Assembly (NCBI RefSeq): GCF_001424945.1
Contig: NZ_LMCW01000012.1
Coordinates: 738,413 to 802,412 of the forward strand
Reading direction: 5' to 3'
DNA: 64,000 nucleotides
From: Rhizobium sp. Root1203
GTDB lineage: Bacteria; Pseudomonadota; Alphaproteobacteria; Rhizobiales; Rhizobiaceae
Shown: piece after piece, positions 9,128 to 18,465 of the stretch
How the letters are laid out: each line of letters starts with the position of its first letter
Position numbering within the stretch: the stretch's first letter is position 1
The notes under the pieces: generated by a model
What the model was told of the DNA's origin: nothing
What the model saw: only the letters and a program-made list of their open reading frames with translations
Databases searched by the model: none
Translations under genes and position numbers: made by a program

Positions 9128-9463
9128 ATGATGCACAATCTAAATATCATCACTCGCAAGGCCGATCGTAAACCTTGCCGTATATTCGGCAAGGTTCGCT
9201 ACCTGAACAAGGAGGTGGATGCCCGCATTCTCGATATGTCGGTCACCGGCATGGCGGTCGAGATCAGGGCTCCATTGCATGCGGCATCGGGCAGCCGCGT
9301 GCAGATCCTCACCGAGGACGTCGGGACACTTCATGGCATCATCCGCTGGTGTCACAACGGGCGTCTGGGCATCCAGTTCGATCCGAACTCCAATGCCCGG
9401 GCTCAGGTTGCCTCGTACTTCCGTTTCTTCCACAAGGAAGTACGGCCGACACTGTCGCGTTAA
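9128..9463 (+). CDS. PilZ domain protein
   Basis: 111 residues, a single PilZ domain. The characteristic ILDMSVTGMAVEI (DxSxxG) is at about 36-48. An Arg-rich stretch RKADRKPCR (about 10-18) supplies the RxxxR that binds cyclic di-GMP. It probably acts as a c-di-GMP receptor in the cytoplasm. A diguanylate cyclase gene lies 4 kb away but is not linked in an operon. ATG at 9128 or 9131; the upstream site is a GGGAG. Confidence 0.82.
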   Translation: MMHNLNIITRKADRKPCRIFGKVRYLNKEVDARILDMSVTGMAVEIRAPLHAASGSRVQILTEDVGTLHGIIRWCHNGRLGIQFDPNSNARAQVASYFRFFHKEVRPTLSR

Positions 9464-9552
9464 GCGACTGTCATTTTGAGGGTTTACTCCTTCGCAGATC
9501 ATCCTAATCTCGCCTTCGGGCCGGGCGATGCATGATTTTCGAAGGAGTTTTC

Positions 9553-11541
9553 ATGTCTTCCATGCTTGATCTACCGCCGGTGAGCCGACGCTCGCTGCTG
9601 GCCGGAATCGCTGCTACCTCCGCTCTGGTGCTGCTGCATCCGTTCACCGCGCGTGCCGCCGCCAATCAGGCGCATCTGCGGCTGATGGAAACGACCGATA
9701 TTCACGTCAACGTCTTTCCCTACGATTATTATGCCGACAAGCCGAACGACACGATGGGTCTGGCGCGCACGGCGACGATCATCGACAGCATTCGCGCGGA
9801 GGCGGCCAACTCGCTCTTGATCGACAACGGCGACGTGTTGCAGGGCAATCCGATGGGCGACTACATGGCCTATCAGCACGGAATGAAGGATGGCGACGTC
9901 CACCCCGTCATCAAGGCGATGAACACGCTCGGCTACACCGTCGGCACGCTTGGAAACCATGAGTTCAACTACGGCCTCGAATTCATGTTCAAGGTGCTGG
10001 CGGGCGCCAACTTCCCCTTCGTCTGTGCCAATCTGACCAAGGGCCAACTTGCCTCAGACCCGAAGCAGGACGAGCTTTTCTTCAAGCCCTACATCATCGT
10101 CGAGAAGATGATCAAGGACGGCGCCGGCAACGAGAGCCCGGTGAAAATCGGCTTCGTGGGTTTCGTGCCGCCCCAGATCATGCTCTGGGACATCAAGAAT
10201 CTCGAGGGAAATGCGCAGACGCGCGATATCGTCGAGGCAGCCAGGGCTTGGGTTCCCGTGATGAAGGAAGAAGGGGCAGACATCGTCATCGCCCTCTCCC
10301 ACTCCGGCATCGACGGCACGGCGCCGTCCGAAAAAATGGAAAACGCGTCCCTGCACCTGGCTGCGGTCGATGGCATCGACGCCATCTTTACCGGACACCA
10401 GCATCTCGTCTTCCCCGGACCGAAAACGTGGGACGACATCCCGAACGCTGATCCTGTCAAGGGCACGCTGCACGGTAAGCCCGCTGTCATGGCAGGTTTC
10501 TGGGGCTCGCATCTCGGCCTGATCGACCTTTTGCTGGAGAAGGACGGCAAGGGCTGGAAAATCGTCGATTTCACCTCGGAAGCGCGGCCTATCTACCACC
10601 GTGACGACAAGAAGAAAGTCGTCGCCGACGTGACGGACAACAGGGAGGTCGTCGACGCGGCCAAGGCCGAGCACGAGGCGACACTTGCCTATGTCCGCAC
10701 GCCGGTCGGCAAGAGTTCCGCACCGCTCTACTCCTACTTCGCCCTGGTTGCGGACGACCCCTCCGTTCAGATCGTCTCACAGGCGCAGACCTGGTACATC
10801 AGACAGATGCTCGCGGACACGGAATTCAGGGATCTGCCGGTGCTCTCGGCTGCGGCGCCGTTCAAGGCCGGTGGACGCGGAGGGGCGGACTACTATACCG
10901 ACGTTCCGGCCGGCGATATCGCCATCAGGAATGTAGCGGACCTCTACCTCTATCCGAACACCGTTCAGGCCGTCGTCATTTCAGGCGAGCAGGTGAGGAA
11001 CTGGCTGGAAATGTCGGCTGGCATGTTCAACGAAGTGAAGCCGGGCTCCCAGGACGCCGATCTGTTGAACGACGAGTTTCCGTCCTACAACTACGACGTC
11101 ATTGACGGCGTCACCTATCAGATCGACCTGTCGCAGCCGCGAAAATACGACAATGACGGAAAGGCGATCAATGCCGGTTCCAATCGCATCCAGAACCTGC
11201 AGTTCGACGGCAAACCGATCGACCCGCAGCAGAAATTCCTGGTGGTCACGAATAACTACCGCGCCGGCGGCGGCGGAAAATTCCCGGAGATCGCCGCGGA
11301 CAAAGTGGTATTCCAGGCACCGGACACGAACCGAGACGTGATCGTGCGCTACGTTCACGAGCAAGGCACGATCAACCCTTCCGCCGACGGCAACTGGACA
11401 TTCAAGCCATTGCCCGGAACGACGGCGACATTCCAGAGCGGCCCCAGGGCCAAGCAGTTTATCGCGGACGTCAAGGGCGCGAAGATAGAGGATGCCGGTG
11501 AAGGGAGCGATGGCTTCGCCAGGTTCAGGCTGATTCTGTAA
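9553..11541 (+). CDS. cpdB: Periplasmic 2',3'-cyclic-nucleotide 2'-phosphodiesterase/3'-nucleotidase
   Basis: 662 residues of the CpdB/5'-nucleotidase family. The N-terminus SRRSLLAGIAATSALVLL ending in ARA is a Tat-type signal peptide, so it is exported folded. Metallophosphatase motifs follow in order: TTDIHVN, DNGDVLQG, GNHEFNYG, ALSHSGID and TGHQH. A C-terminal nucleotide-binding domain starts near residue 370. It hydrolyses 2',3'-cyclic nucleotides and 3'-nucleotides for phosphate or nucleoside uptake. AAGGAG sits 6 bases before the ATG at 9553, which is why I reject the 9532 start. A strong hairpin follows the stop. Confidence 0.92.
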   Translation: MSSMLDLPPVSRRSLLAGIAATSALVLLHPFTARAAANQAHLRLMETTDIHVNVFPYDYYADKPNDTMGLARTATIIDSIRAEAANSLLIDNGDVLQGNPMGDYMAYQHGMKDGDVHPVIKAMNTLGYTVGTLGNHEFNYGLEFMFKVLAGANFPFVCANLTKGQLASDPKQDELFFKPYIIVEKMIKDGAGNESPVKIGFVGFVPPQIMLWDIKNLEGNAQTRDIVEAARAWVPVMKEEGADIVIALSHSGIDGTAPSEKMENASLHLAAVDGIDAIFTGHQHLVFPGPKTWDDIPNADPVKGTLHGKPAVMAGFWGSHLGLIDLLLEKDGKGWKIVDFTSEARPIYHRDDKKKVVADVTDNREVVDAAKAEHEATLAYVRTPVGKSSAPLYSYFALVADDPSVQIVSQAQTWYIRQMLADTEFRDLPVLSAAAPFKAGGRGGADYYTDVPAGDIAIRNVADLYLYPNTVQAVVISGEQVRNWLEMSAGMFNEVKPGSQDADLLNDEFPSYNYDVIDGVTYQIDLSQPRKYDNDGKAINAGSNRIQNLQFDGKPIDPQQKFLVVTNNYRAGGGGKFPEIAADKVVFQAPDTNRDVIVRYVHEQGTINPSADGNWTFKPLPGTTATFQSGPRAKQFIADVKGAKIEDAGEGSDGFARFRLIL

Positions 11542-11557
11542 GTCGATGTATACATAT

Positions 11558-11583
11558 ATAGCGAGGCGCCAGCGCCTCGCTAT
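11558..11583. terminator. Bidirectional terminator between cpdB and LysR gene
   Basis: A perfect 11-base stem (ATAGCGAGGCG and its complement) with a CCAG loop lies between two convergent genes. It overlaps the LysR stop codon. Confidence 0.75.
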
Positions 11584-12548
11584 TCTGCAGCGAGCGGCAT
11601 GTCGGGCGGGCGGAGCTCGCTCAGCGATGCTGTGAAGTCCGCATGGCTAGGGCATGCGGAAAGCCGGGACCTGAAAGCATCGATCATCCATGTGGCCGCC
11701 GGACCCGGCGGATTGGCGATCCGCCGCATGGCGTAGATTGGATATTCCCCCTGTTCATAGGCCTGAAGATCGAGATGGACCAGAGTGCCGCTCGCCAGAT
11801 CGTCGCGTATGATTGACGCCGGTAACCCGCCCCAACCCAAGCCGCCCCGGATCAGCGCGTGCTTGGTCGCTATGTCGCTGACGCGCCAGGTCTTATAGGA
11901 CAGCACGTTGAAGTCTCGCCCCTTCGTCAGACCGGATGCGTCGGTGACGACGAGCTGCACCTCCTCGCGGACATCGCCAAGAGTTAGCGGTCGATGGAAC
12001 GCCGCCAGGGGATGATTGCGAGAAGCGACTGGCACCATGAAGGAATAGCCGATCTTCTCGACGATGATCGAATCGTCCTGCCTGAGTACCGCGCCGCCAA
12101 TGCCGATCGTCGCCTTGCCGCTCAGCACCGCATCCATAACCATCCCGAGCTCTCCGACATTCAAGTTGAGCGCGACAGACGGGAACCTCTCCCTGAACTC
12201 TCTCAGCACATCGACCGTTGCCTGGGGCGGCACCATAACGCTGATCGCCACGGAAACCTCCGCCTCCAGCCCTTCCTTGAGGCTTTTCACACGCGCACGC
12301 ATCACCTGCAAATCGATCAGCAACCGACGCGCATCCTCAAGCATGGCCTTGCCCGCTTCAGTCAGCTTCGGCTGGCGCGCCCCCGAACGTTCGAAGAGCT
12401 GCATTTCAAGCTGGGTCTCAAGGTTCGCAATCGTGTAGCTGATCACCGACTGGGCGCGGTTGAGCACGCGGGAGGCCGCTGAAAAGCTGCCTGTCTCGGC
12501 AACCGTCAGGAATACCTGCAACTGGTCCAAAGTAGGGTTCGGTAGCAT
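11580..12548 (-). CDS. LysR family transcriptional regulator
   Basis: 322 residues. The winged helix-turn-helix is at the N-terminus (LDQLQVFLTVAETGSFSAAS, about 8-27, through residue 60), followed by a periplasmic-binding-protein-like effector domain. It is divergent from an azoreductase gene across 140 bases and is probably its regulator, as is common for azoR/LysR pairs. The ATG at 12548 gives the family N-terminus MLPNPTLDQLQ; the longer frame to 12686 would cover the whole shared promoter. Confidence 0.9.
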   Translation of the reverse strand: MLPNPTLDQLQVFLTVAETGSFSAASRVLNRAQSVISYTIANLETQLEMQLFERSGARQPKLTEAGKAMLEDARRLLIDLQVMRARVKSLKEGLEAEVSVAISVMVPPQATVDVLREFRERFPSVALNLNVGELGMVMDAVLSGKATIGIGGAVLRQDDSIIVEKIGYSFMVPVASRNHPLAAFHRPLTLGDVREEVQLVVTDASGLTKGRDFNVLSYKTWRVSDIATKHALIRGGLGWGGLPASIIRDDLASGTLVHLDLQAYEQGEYPIYAMRRIANPPGPAATWMIDAFRSRLSACPSHADFTASLSELRPPDMPLAAE

Positions 12549-12688
12549 CGTCCATCCAATCCATCGATAGATACGATCTACTTTATCCCAGTTTTTTCGA
12601 TAGACAACCCGTCTTATCTGTTCACTCGAACCCCGGTCCAAACCTCCCAAACGGACCTCGAAAGCCACCGACGAGAGGAACAACAATC

Positions 12689-13303
12689 ATGTCGTCCATC
12701 CTGCTTCTGACCTCCAGCCCCCGCGCTGAGTCTCTTTCGACCACTATTGCCTCGGACCTCGCAGGCAAGCTCAAGGCCCAGCAGCCAGGCAGCGTCGTGG
12801 TTCGCCGCGACCTCGCAGCCAACCCGCTTCCACATATCGACGATCTCTTCACGGCTGCCATCCGCAAGCCGGCAGACGCCCGTACTGCTCAGGAAGCGGA
12901 AGCAGTCAAGACGTCCGACGCACTCGTGGACGAACTGCTTGCAGCCGACACCATCGTCATCGGTACCGGCCTCATCAACTTCGGCATCTACTCGTCGTTG
13001 AAGACCTGGATCGACAACGTCGCGCGTGCCGGCCGTACCTTCACCTACACCGAAAACGGCCCAGTGGGCCTTGCCACGGGGAAAAAGGTCTACGTCGTTC
13101 TCGCCTCCGGCGGTGTCTATTCGCAAGGCCCGGCTGCGCCGATGAACCACGCGGTTCCCTACCTCAAATCGGTTCTCGGCTTCCTCGGCATCACCGACGT
13201 CGAGACCATCTATGTCGAAGGCCTCGCGTTCGGCCCTGAAGCTGCAGAGAAGGCGATCGGCGCTGCCAAGGCGCGCGCCGAAGAAATTGCGCTTGCGGCT
13301 TAA
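12689..13303 (+). CDS. azoR: FMN-dependent NADH-azoreductase
   Basis: 204 residues of the flavodoxin-fold AzoR/AcpD family. The FMN-phosphate loop TSSPRAES is at about 9-16, and the ring-binding GTGLINFGIYSSLKTWID segment is near 92-110. It reduces quinones and azo compounds using NADH and protects against electrophile stress. Good GAGAGGAAC ribosome site. It is divergent from a LysR regulator and followed by a strong rho-independent terminator. Confidence 0.92.
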   Translation: MSSILLLTSSPRAESLSTTIASDLAGKLKAQQPGSVVVRRDLAANPLPHIDDLFTAAIRKPADARTAQEAEAVKTSDALVDELLAADTIVIGTGLINFGIYSSLKTWIDNVARAGRTFTYTENGPVGLATGKKVYVVLASGGVYSQGPAAPMNHAVPYLKSVLGFLGITDVETIYVEGLAFGPEAAEKAIGAAKARAEEIALAA

Positions 13304-13328
13304 TTTCCGATCCGCGTAGCAAGCTCGC

Positions 13329-13360
13329 GGGGCAACCGGTTATGCCGGCTGCCCCTTCTT
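13329..13360 (+). terminator. Rho-independent terminator after azoR
   Basis: An eleven-base GC-rich stem with one mismatch or bulge (GGGGCAACCGG pairing with CCGGCTGCCCC) is followed by TTCTTTT. It lies 26 bases after the azoR stop. Confidence 0.75.
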
Positions 13361-13391
13361 TTGTTGCTCCGACGAGACGGCAGGCGAAAGG

Positions 13392-14660
13392 TCAGCCGAC
13401 TACTGCGACCTCAGGACGGCCGACAACGCAGTTGCGGCCGATCTTTTTCGCCTGGTACAGCCGTTCGTCAGCAGCAGACAGTACCGTTGTGAAGCCGATC
13501 CCGTCCTCGTCTGCAGTAGCCACTCCAACACTCACCGTGACCGGCTTGCCGTCTGGAGTGCTGACGCTGCTGGCGATCGTCCAGCGCAATCGCTCTGCCA
13601 GGCGCAGGCCCTCGGCGTGATCGGTCGCGGGGCATATCGCCACGAACTCCTCACCACCGAAACGGAACATCCGATCGCTGGCACGCAGAATTGTGCCGAG
13701 ACGTGCCGCAATTGCCTTGAGCACCTCATCGCCCTGCAGGTGGCCGAAGTGGTCGTTGACGTCCTTGAAATGATCGGCATCCAGAATGACGACGGTGACG
13801 GGCTGCCCCTGTCGCAAGGACTCGCGGATCATGGTCGGGGCCTCGAACTCCATGCGTGCACGGTCATAAAGCCCTGTCAGGACATCCCTACCCGTGCGGC
13901 TCAACAAATCGTGGTAGCGCTCCCGAAACGTCAGGTCGCTGAAGATGTCGCTGATCGGACGCGCGCTGGCGGCGACGGCACCACGGCGAATTCCGATCTC
14001 GTAGATTGCGAAGAGGGCCGTATAAATACAGACGGCAAGCATCTTCGCCTTCCATCCACCCCAGAAGGCATCGGCCGGTACGCCTGCAAAGTAGTACAGC
14101 GCGCCAAAGAAACCGATCTGGTCGAAGGTCAGGAGCGCGAAACCGCAGATCATGAACCGCAGGATGACCTTGTGCTTGAAATAACGGCCAAGTCGCTCGT
14201 AGAGCAGAATAATCCCGATCGAATCGAGATACAGAAGGGCCGTCCCCCAAACCATCAGCCAGCCCATCTCCCGCAAGAAATCGAAGTTGGGCGCCCTTCC
14301 CGGTGACAACGCGACTGGTGAATGCCATTGCAACAGCCAGGCTACGCCGACCGTCAGCAGATTACCGAGGAACAGTCCGTAGATGGGCTGGCGGACGACT
14401 GCCGCGTCCTCCTGCAGATACAGCATCAGGATCATCATCAGCTTGCCGGCAAAGAAGATGGACGAGCCCGGCGAGACGATGCCGAATGGTACGGACACAT
14501 AGAAGACCGCCGCCAGATATGTCTCCATGAAATGCATGACGCCAAGCGCCGTCAGAAACATGCCCAGGCCAAGGCGGTAGCGAAAATGCAGCAATGTCAC
14601 CATCAGTGTGAAATAGCCGACGGCTTCGATCACAAACAGCAGAAGATTGAGAGTTTCCAT
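13392..14660 (-). CDS. Membrane-bound diguanylate cyclase (GGDEF)
   Basis: 422 residues. The N-terminal 230 residues carry about six hydrophobic membrane segments, followed by a GGDEF domain (about 255-415). The active-site motif is GGEEF, which is catalytically competent, and the RxxD inhibitory site (RASD) lies five residues before it. The protein therefore probably makes cyclic di-GMP from two GTP with product inhibition. The sensor region is a 7TM-like block of unknown ligand. It is monocistronic by appearance. Confidence 0.9.
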   Translation of the reverse strand: METLNLLLFVIEAVGYFTLMVTLLHFRYRLGLGMFLTALGVMHFMETYLAAVFYVSVPFGIVSPGSSIFFAGKLMMILMLYLQEDAAVVRQPIYGLFLGNLLTVGVAWLLQWHSPVALSPGRAPNFDFLREMGWLMVWGTALLYLDSIGIILLYERLGRYFKHKVILRFMICGFALLTFDQIGFFGALYYFAGVPADAFWGGWKAKMLAVCIYTALFAIYEIGIRRGAVAASARPISDIFSDLTFRERYHDLLSRTGRDVLTGLYDRARMEFEAPTMIRESLRQGQPVTVVILDADHFKDVNDHFGHLQGDEVLKAIAARLGTILRASDRMFRFGGEEFVAICPATDHAEGLRLAERLRWTIASSVSTPDGKPVTVSVGVATADEDGIGFTTVLSAADERLYQAKKIGRNCVVGRPEVAVVG

Positions 14661-14900
14661 CAGCCGCTCCGCTCCCCGCCGTTGCTTTGCGACGCGGTCG
14701 CAGATCGATCGAGGTCACAGCCGAAAGCGCCCTCCTCGTCTATGGCCATAGCGGTCGTTATTTCGGTATCCTGACGCACAAAACAGTCCTGCGAAGCCTG
14801 CGGACAGCAAGAGTCGCTTCAATACTTTAAAATTGGATGAGTGAACGTCCACTTCAAACATGCGGACGTGCAGATTATCGCCTAAGGCAGCCGGTTGCCG

Positions 14901-15227
14901 TCAGACTTGGCGTACCTTGGCGCCGTCGCTGAAGAGCGATGAGCCATTCTGGTCGATGATCTGCTGCGCCTTGCGCACGGTGCATTCGACAGCATCGTCG
15001 GATGATGAAAACATGTCGGCTCGAATGAAATTGCGCACCAGAACGTCCTCGCCGATAGTCTTCTCGATGCGACCCGCCAGACGGTATTGGCCGCCTTCCT
15101 TCTGGGGCTCGGCATAGATCGTGCAGTCGCCATAAAGCTGTGGTTCCGCGGTTATGCCTGCTGCAGTGCCTGCTGGCTTTGCGCCGCCTGAGAACATCGA
15201 AAAAATGCTGGTGAATATCGAAGCCAT
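14901..15227 (-). CDS. HlyU family protein
   Basis: 108 residues. The central block IYAEPQKEGGQYRLAGRIEK (about 37-56) and FIRADMFSS match the HlyU family, named after a Vibrio haemolysin activator. The alphaproteobacterial role is unknown. It lies directly downstream of ilvA on the same strand with a 36-base gap and may share its transcript. Confidence 0.8.
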   Translation of the reverse strand: MASIFTSIFSMFSGGAKPAGTAAGITAEPQLYGDCTIYAEPQKEGGQYRLAGRIEKTIGEDVLVRNFIRADMFSSSDDAVECTVRKAQQIIDQNGSSLFSDGAKVRQV

Positions 15228-15263
15228 AGTCCGCCTTTATCACGCCGGTTCGCGTCGTTAAAG

Positions 15264-16514
15264 TTAAATGATGAGGTTGGCGAGGATCTCGTTTTCGGTG
15301 ATGTCCTCGAAGCCGATGCCAGCATTTTCAAAATTCTTGATCAGCTCAGCGAAATTTTCGGGCGCCTTGGATTCGATCCCGATCAGGACCGAGCCGAAGT
15401 TGCGAGCAGTCTTCTTCAAGTACTCGAAGCGAGCAATGTCGTCTTCAGTACCGAGAAGATTAAGGAAGTCGCGTAGCGCACCGGGCCGCTGCGGCATTCG
15501 CAGGATAAAATACTTTTTCAGGCCGGCGTAGCGCATGGCACGCTCCTTCACATCCGGCAACCGCTCGAAATCGAAGTTCCCCCCCGAGACGATCGCGACG
15601 ATCGTTTTGCCTCGGATCGTTTGTGCATCCATGGCTGCGATAGCGGTCAGCGACAGCGCGCCGGCAGGCTCAAGCACGACGCCCTCGACGTTCAGCATCT
15701 CGCTGATCGTCACGCAGATCGCATTCTCAGGCATCAGCATGACCTGATCCGCCGGAAAGCCGCTGAGCGCCGCAAAGTTCAAATCGCCGATCCGCGCCAC
15801 CGCGGCACCGTCCACAAAATTGTCGACCTTGGAAAGGGTCACGACTTCGCCGGCCTCGATGCTGCGCCTAAGGCTCGGCGCACCGGCGGGCTCGACAAAG
15901 ACGAATCCGGCTTTCGGCACGATCCCATCGAGATAACCCGTGGTTCCCGCCGCCAGACCGCCGCCGCCAACAGGCATGACGACCATGTCCGGCAGGGTTC
16001 CCTCCGGCAACTGCTGGAGAATCTCCGCGGCGACGGTTGCCTGCCCCTCGATAATATCGGCGTGATCGAAGGGCGGCACCATGACGCCGTCGATAGCCTC
16101 GACGTGTTCACGCGCTGCCTTGTAGCACTGATCGAAGAAATCGCCTGTCAGCTTGATGGTGATGAACTCGGCGCCGAAAATACGCGTCTTGTCTATCTTC
16201 TGCTGCGGTGTCGTCACCGGCATGAACACAACACCTGGCACGCCGAAATGACGGCAGACGAATGCAAAGCCCTGCGCGTGATTGCCGGCGGAGGCGCAGA
16301 CGAACGTTTTGCCGGCGGCACCTTCAGCGATAGCCTTGCGGAAAAAATTGAACGCGCCTCGAATTTTGTAGGATCGCACCGGCGACAGATCTTCGCGCTT
16401 CAGCCAGATATCGGCACCGTAGCGTGCGGAAAGGTGCTCGTTGAGTTGCAGCGGCGTTGCCGGAAAGAGGCTGCGGATCGACTCTTCGGCAGCTTCGACA
16501 TCCTGTCTGGTCAC
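15264..16514 (-). CDS. ilvA: Threonine ammonia-lyase (threonine deaminase)
   Basis: 416 residues. A PLP enzyme converting threonine to 2-oxobutanoate, the first step of isoleucine synthesis. The PLP lysine is Lys50 in VRSYKIRGAF; the phosphate loop GGGGLAAG is near residue 187. A C-terminal ACT-like regulatory region starts near residue 330 (KKYFILRMPQRPGALRDFL). This single-ACT-like form is usual in this group. Confidence 0.93.
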   Translation of the reverse strand: MTRQDVEAAEESIRSLFPATPLQLNEHLSARYGADIWLKREDLSPVRSYKIRGAFNFFRKAIAEGAAGKTFVCASAGNHAQGFAFVCRHFGVPGVVFMPVTTPQQKIDKTRIFGAEFITIKLTGDFFDQCYKAAREHVEAIDGVMVPPFDHADIIEGQATVAAEILQQLPEGTLPDMVVMPVGGGGLAAGTTGYLDGIVPKAGFVFVEPAGAPSLRRSIEAGEVVTLSKVDNFVDGAAVARIGDLNFAALSGFPADQVMLMPENAICVTISEMLNVEGVVLEPAGALSLTAIAAMDAQTIRGKTIVAIVSGGNFDFERLPDVKERAMRYAGLKKYFILRMPQRPGALRDFLNLLGTEDDIARFEYLKKTARNFGSVLIGIESKAPENFAELIKNFENAGIGFEDITENEILANLII

Positions 16515-16693
16515 GGTCTCGGTTCCTTGCTGTTACCGCGTTTCGCTATGGCATAGCCAGAGGGCCGAAAGAAGCCCATTTTCGGCACCAACCGTTCGGT
16601 GAACGAACACTTGCCGCAACACCATAGCAAAAACAGCGCCTGATAACGCAGTTGTGCGCTGTCAACGAAGCGTCACATCGCTTAGATAGCGGC

Positions 16694-17083
16694 ATGATGA
16701 TCAATAGACTTGCCAAACCGCTTGCCTGGTTTCTTCTCGCTGCGATTGTTTTCGTTACCGTTTCGCCGATCGGCCTGCGACCTCACACGGTCACGTCGGT
16801 CAATATCGACCGCGCCGTTGCCTATCTCCTTGTCGGCCTCGCCTTCGCTTTGGCCTACCCTCGGCACTGGATGACGGTGGCAACGCTCCTGGTCGTCGGC
16901 GCCGTCGCCATCGAGTATATGCAATACCTGTCGCCAACACGACACGCGCGCTTGCATGACGCGGCGGTGAAGGCCGTCGGCGCATCCTTCGGCGTGCTGA
17001 CCGGCTGCATGCTCAACCGCTTCCGTCCGCTCAAGCCGACTGAACTGCGCACGGCAGGCGCCGCAACAGATGCCCTTGACTGA
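16694..17083 (+). CDS. VanZ-like small membrane protein
   Basis: About 129 residues with three or four hydrophobic segments and a VanZ-like core (FVTVSPIGLRP, then AVAIEYMQ, then SPTRHARLHDAAVKAVGA). The HDAAVKAVGA helix and the acidic residue in AIEYMQ are typical of VanZ-type proteins. Function is not established. The start is the ATG at 16694 or 16697; the frame opens earlier at 16652 but no ribosome site is seen there. Its stop is 30 bases before a tRNA gene. Confidence 0.75.
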   Translation: MMINRLAKPLAWFLLAAIVFVTVSPIGLRPHTVTSVNIDRAVAYLLVGLAFALAYPRHWMTVATLLVVGAVAIEYMQYLSPTRHARLHDAAVKAVGASFGVLTGCMLNRFRPLKPTELRTAGAATDALD

Positions 17084-17113
17084 ATCGCTGCAGTCGTTGA
17101 AGGAGAAGGCTGC

Positions 17114-17198
17114 GCGGGCGTGGCGAAACTGGTAGACGCAAGGGACTTAAAATCCCTCGGAGCAATCTGTGCGGGTTCGACCCCCGCCGCCCGCACCA
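17114..17198 (+). tRNA. tRNA-Leu (anticodon UAA)
   Basis: 85 bases including an encoded CCA. The acceptor stem GCGGGCG pairs perfectly with CGCCCGC. The anticodon loop CTTAAAA gives anticodon UAA, reading UUA. A long class II variable arm follows, and the T arm carries GGTTCGACCC. Despite being a tRNA, neither flank shows an integrase or repeated 3' end. Confidence 0.97.
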
Positions 17199-17375
17199 GC
17201 CCTGCAGCGAAAATCTCCTACCGGTCGCGCACGGGCGCGCTTTAGCTGTGACAAGCCGGCGTGCCCGCAACAAGATCGCTTTATTACAACGTGAGAATGT
17301 GTTTGTATGCCACGGCCAGAGAAGCTGCGGTTTTTGGCGTGTAATTAGTAAAACTTGTCTTGTGGGAGTAAGGCG

Positions 17376-17513
17376 ATGGTTTACGATTGGGATGGCGCGA
17401 AAACCCGGCGCCTCAGGCTATTTCGAGCAGGCACGGCATTCTTGATTGCTCTTGCGGTATTCGGTGTACCGCTGCTTTTCTACACCGCAAAATTCCACGG
17501 ACTCTACGGCTGA
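17376..17513 (+). CDS. Small single-span membrane protein (45 aa)
   Basis: A 45-codon frame, shorter than usual annotation limits. A basic, charged N-terminus (DWDGAKTRRLRLFRAG) is followed by one hydrophobic helix (TAFLIALAVFGVPLLFY). That layout fits an inner-membrane small protein with the N-terminus inside. GGGAGTAAGG lies just before the ATG. A terminator serving the opposing wrbA gene follows. Function unknown. Confidence 0.55.
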   Translation: MVYDWDGAKTRRLRLFRAGTAFLIALAVFGVPLLFYTAKFHGLYG

Positions 17514-17525
17514 CGCGCTGCGATA

Positions 17526-17552
17526 GAAAAAGCGCGACCGAAGGGCCGCGCT
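17526..17552 (-). terminator. Terminator for wrbA
   Basis: Read on the minus strand, AGCGCGGCC pairs with GGTCGCGCT around a CTTC loop and is followed by a T-run (TTTTTC). It lies 22 bases after the wrbA stop. Confidence 0.75.
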
Positions 17553-17573
17553 CAAACTTATGCGATATCCGAA

Positions 17574-18170
17574 TTAAGCCAGCTTTGCCGCGATCTTGGC
17601 GACGTGGGCGCCCTGATACTTGGCTGCCTCCAGCTCGATTGCCGACGGCTGGCGCGAGCCGTCACCGTTGGTGATCGTGGATGCGCCGTAGGGCGAGCCG
17701 CCCTTGACTTCTTCCGTACCCATCTGGCCTTGGAAAGCATAGGGCAGACCGACAACGACCATGCCCTGATGGAGGAAGGTCGGGATGAAGCCGAGAATGG
17801 TGGATTCCTGACCGCCGTGCTGCGTCGCAGAGGAGGTGAAGGTCGAGCCGATCTTGCCGACCAGCTTTCCAGCGAACCAGAGGCCGCCCGTCTGATCCCA
17901 GAAATTGCGCATCTGCGAAGCGACCGTACCGAAGCGGGTGCCAGCGCCGACAATGATCGCATCGTATTCGACCAGTTCATCGACTGTGGCGATGGGAGCG
18001 GCCTGATCCATCTTGAAGTGGGATGACTTTGCAACCTCTTCCGGAACAAGCTCCGGTACGCGTTTGACGACAACCTCGGCTCCCGCCGACTTCGCGCCTT
18101 CGGCAACGGCGTAGGCCATCGTTTCAATGTGACCGTATGACGAATAGTAGAGTACCAGAACCTTAGCCAT
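17574..18170 (-). CDS. wrbA: NAD(P)H:quinone oxidoreductase WrbA
   Basis: 198 residues, the usual length. Flavodoxin-like fold with FMN-binding loop [11 protein letters not shown] at about 8-18, [21 protein letters not shown] in the middle, and the STQHGGQE-type motif as [10 protein letters not shown]. It performs two-electron quinone reduction and belongs to the oxidative-stress set. GAAGGAAAC precedes the ATG at 18170. The frame continues upstream to 18290, but that part does not resemble WrbA. Confidence 0.93.
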   Translation of the reverse strand: MAKVLVLYYSSYGHIETMAYAVAEGAKSAGAEVVVKRVPELVPEEVAKSSHFKMDQAAPIATVDELVEYDAIIVGAGTRFGTVASQMRNFWDQTGGLWFAGKLVGKIGSTFTSSATQHGGQESTILGFIPTFLHQGMVVVGLPYAFQGQMGTEEVKGGSPYGASTITNGDGSRQPSAIELEAAKYQGAHVAKIAAKLA

Positions 18171-18465
18171 TTTCGCAGTTTCCTTCTTCTGTGGTGTGGA
18201 GGGCGCCGGGGTCGGCGCGCCGAATAGAATCCGTTTGATGAACTCGGGTATCATGAATAATGCCTCGAAACGCACGGTGCGCTGAGGCAATAGCTATCCC
18301 AGCGGATGGCAGGCGGCCAGCCGCGCCAACGGAAACGGACTGTTCAATCAAATTGCACGTTTCCGGACTTGCATTCACTTTTTCGCCAGTCGACGCACGG
18401 GCTTCCCGTCTGCCCTATTTGATATAAGTTCGCTCCCGAACAACGAGAAAAGACAGAGACCTGCA

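Noticed and set aside
17100..17260. tRNA-Leu as island attachment site
   Set aside because: No repeat of the tRNA 3' end and no integrase nearby; the variable region starts 9 kb away.
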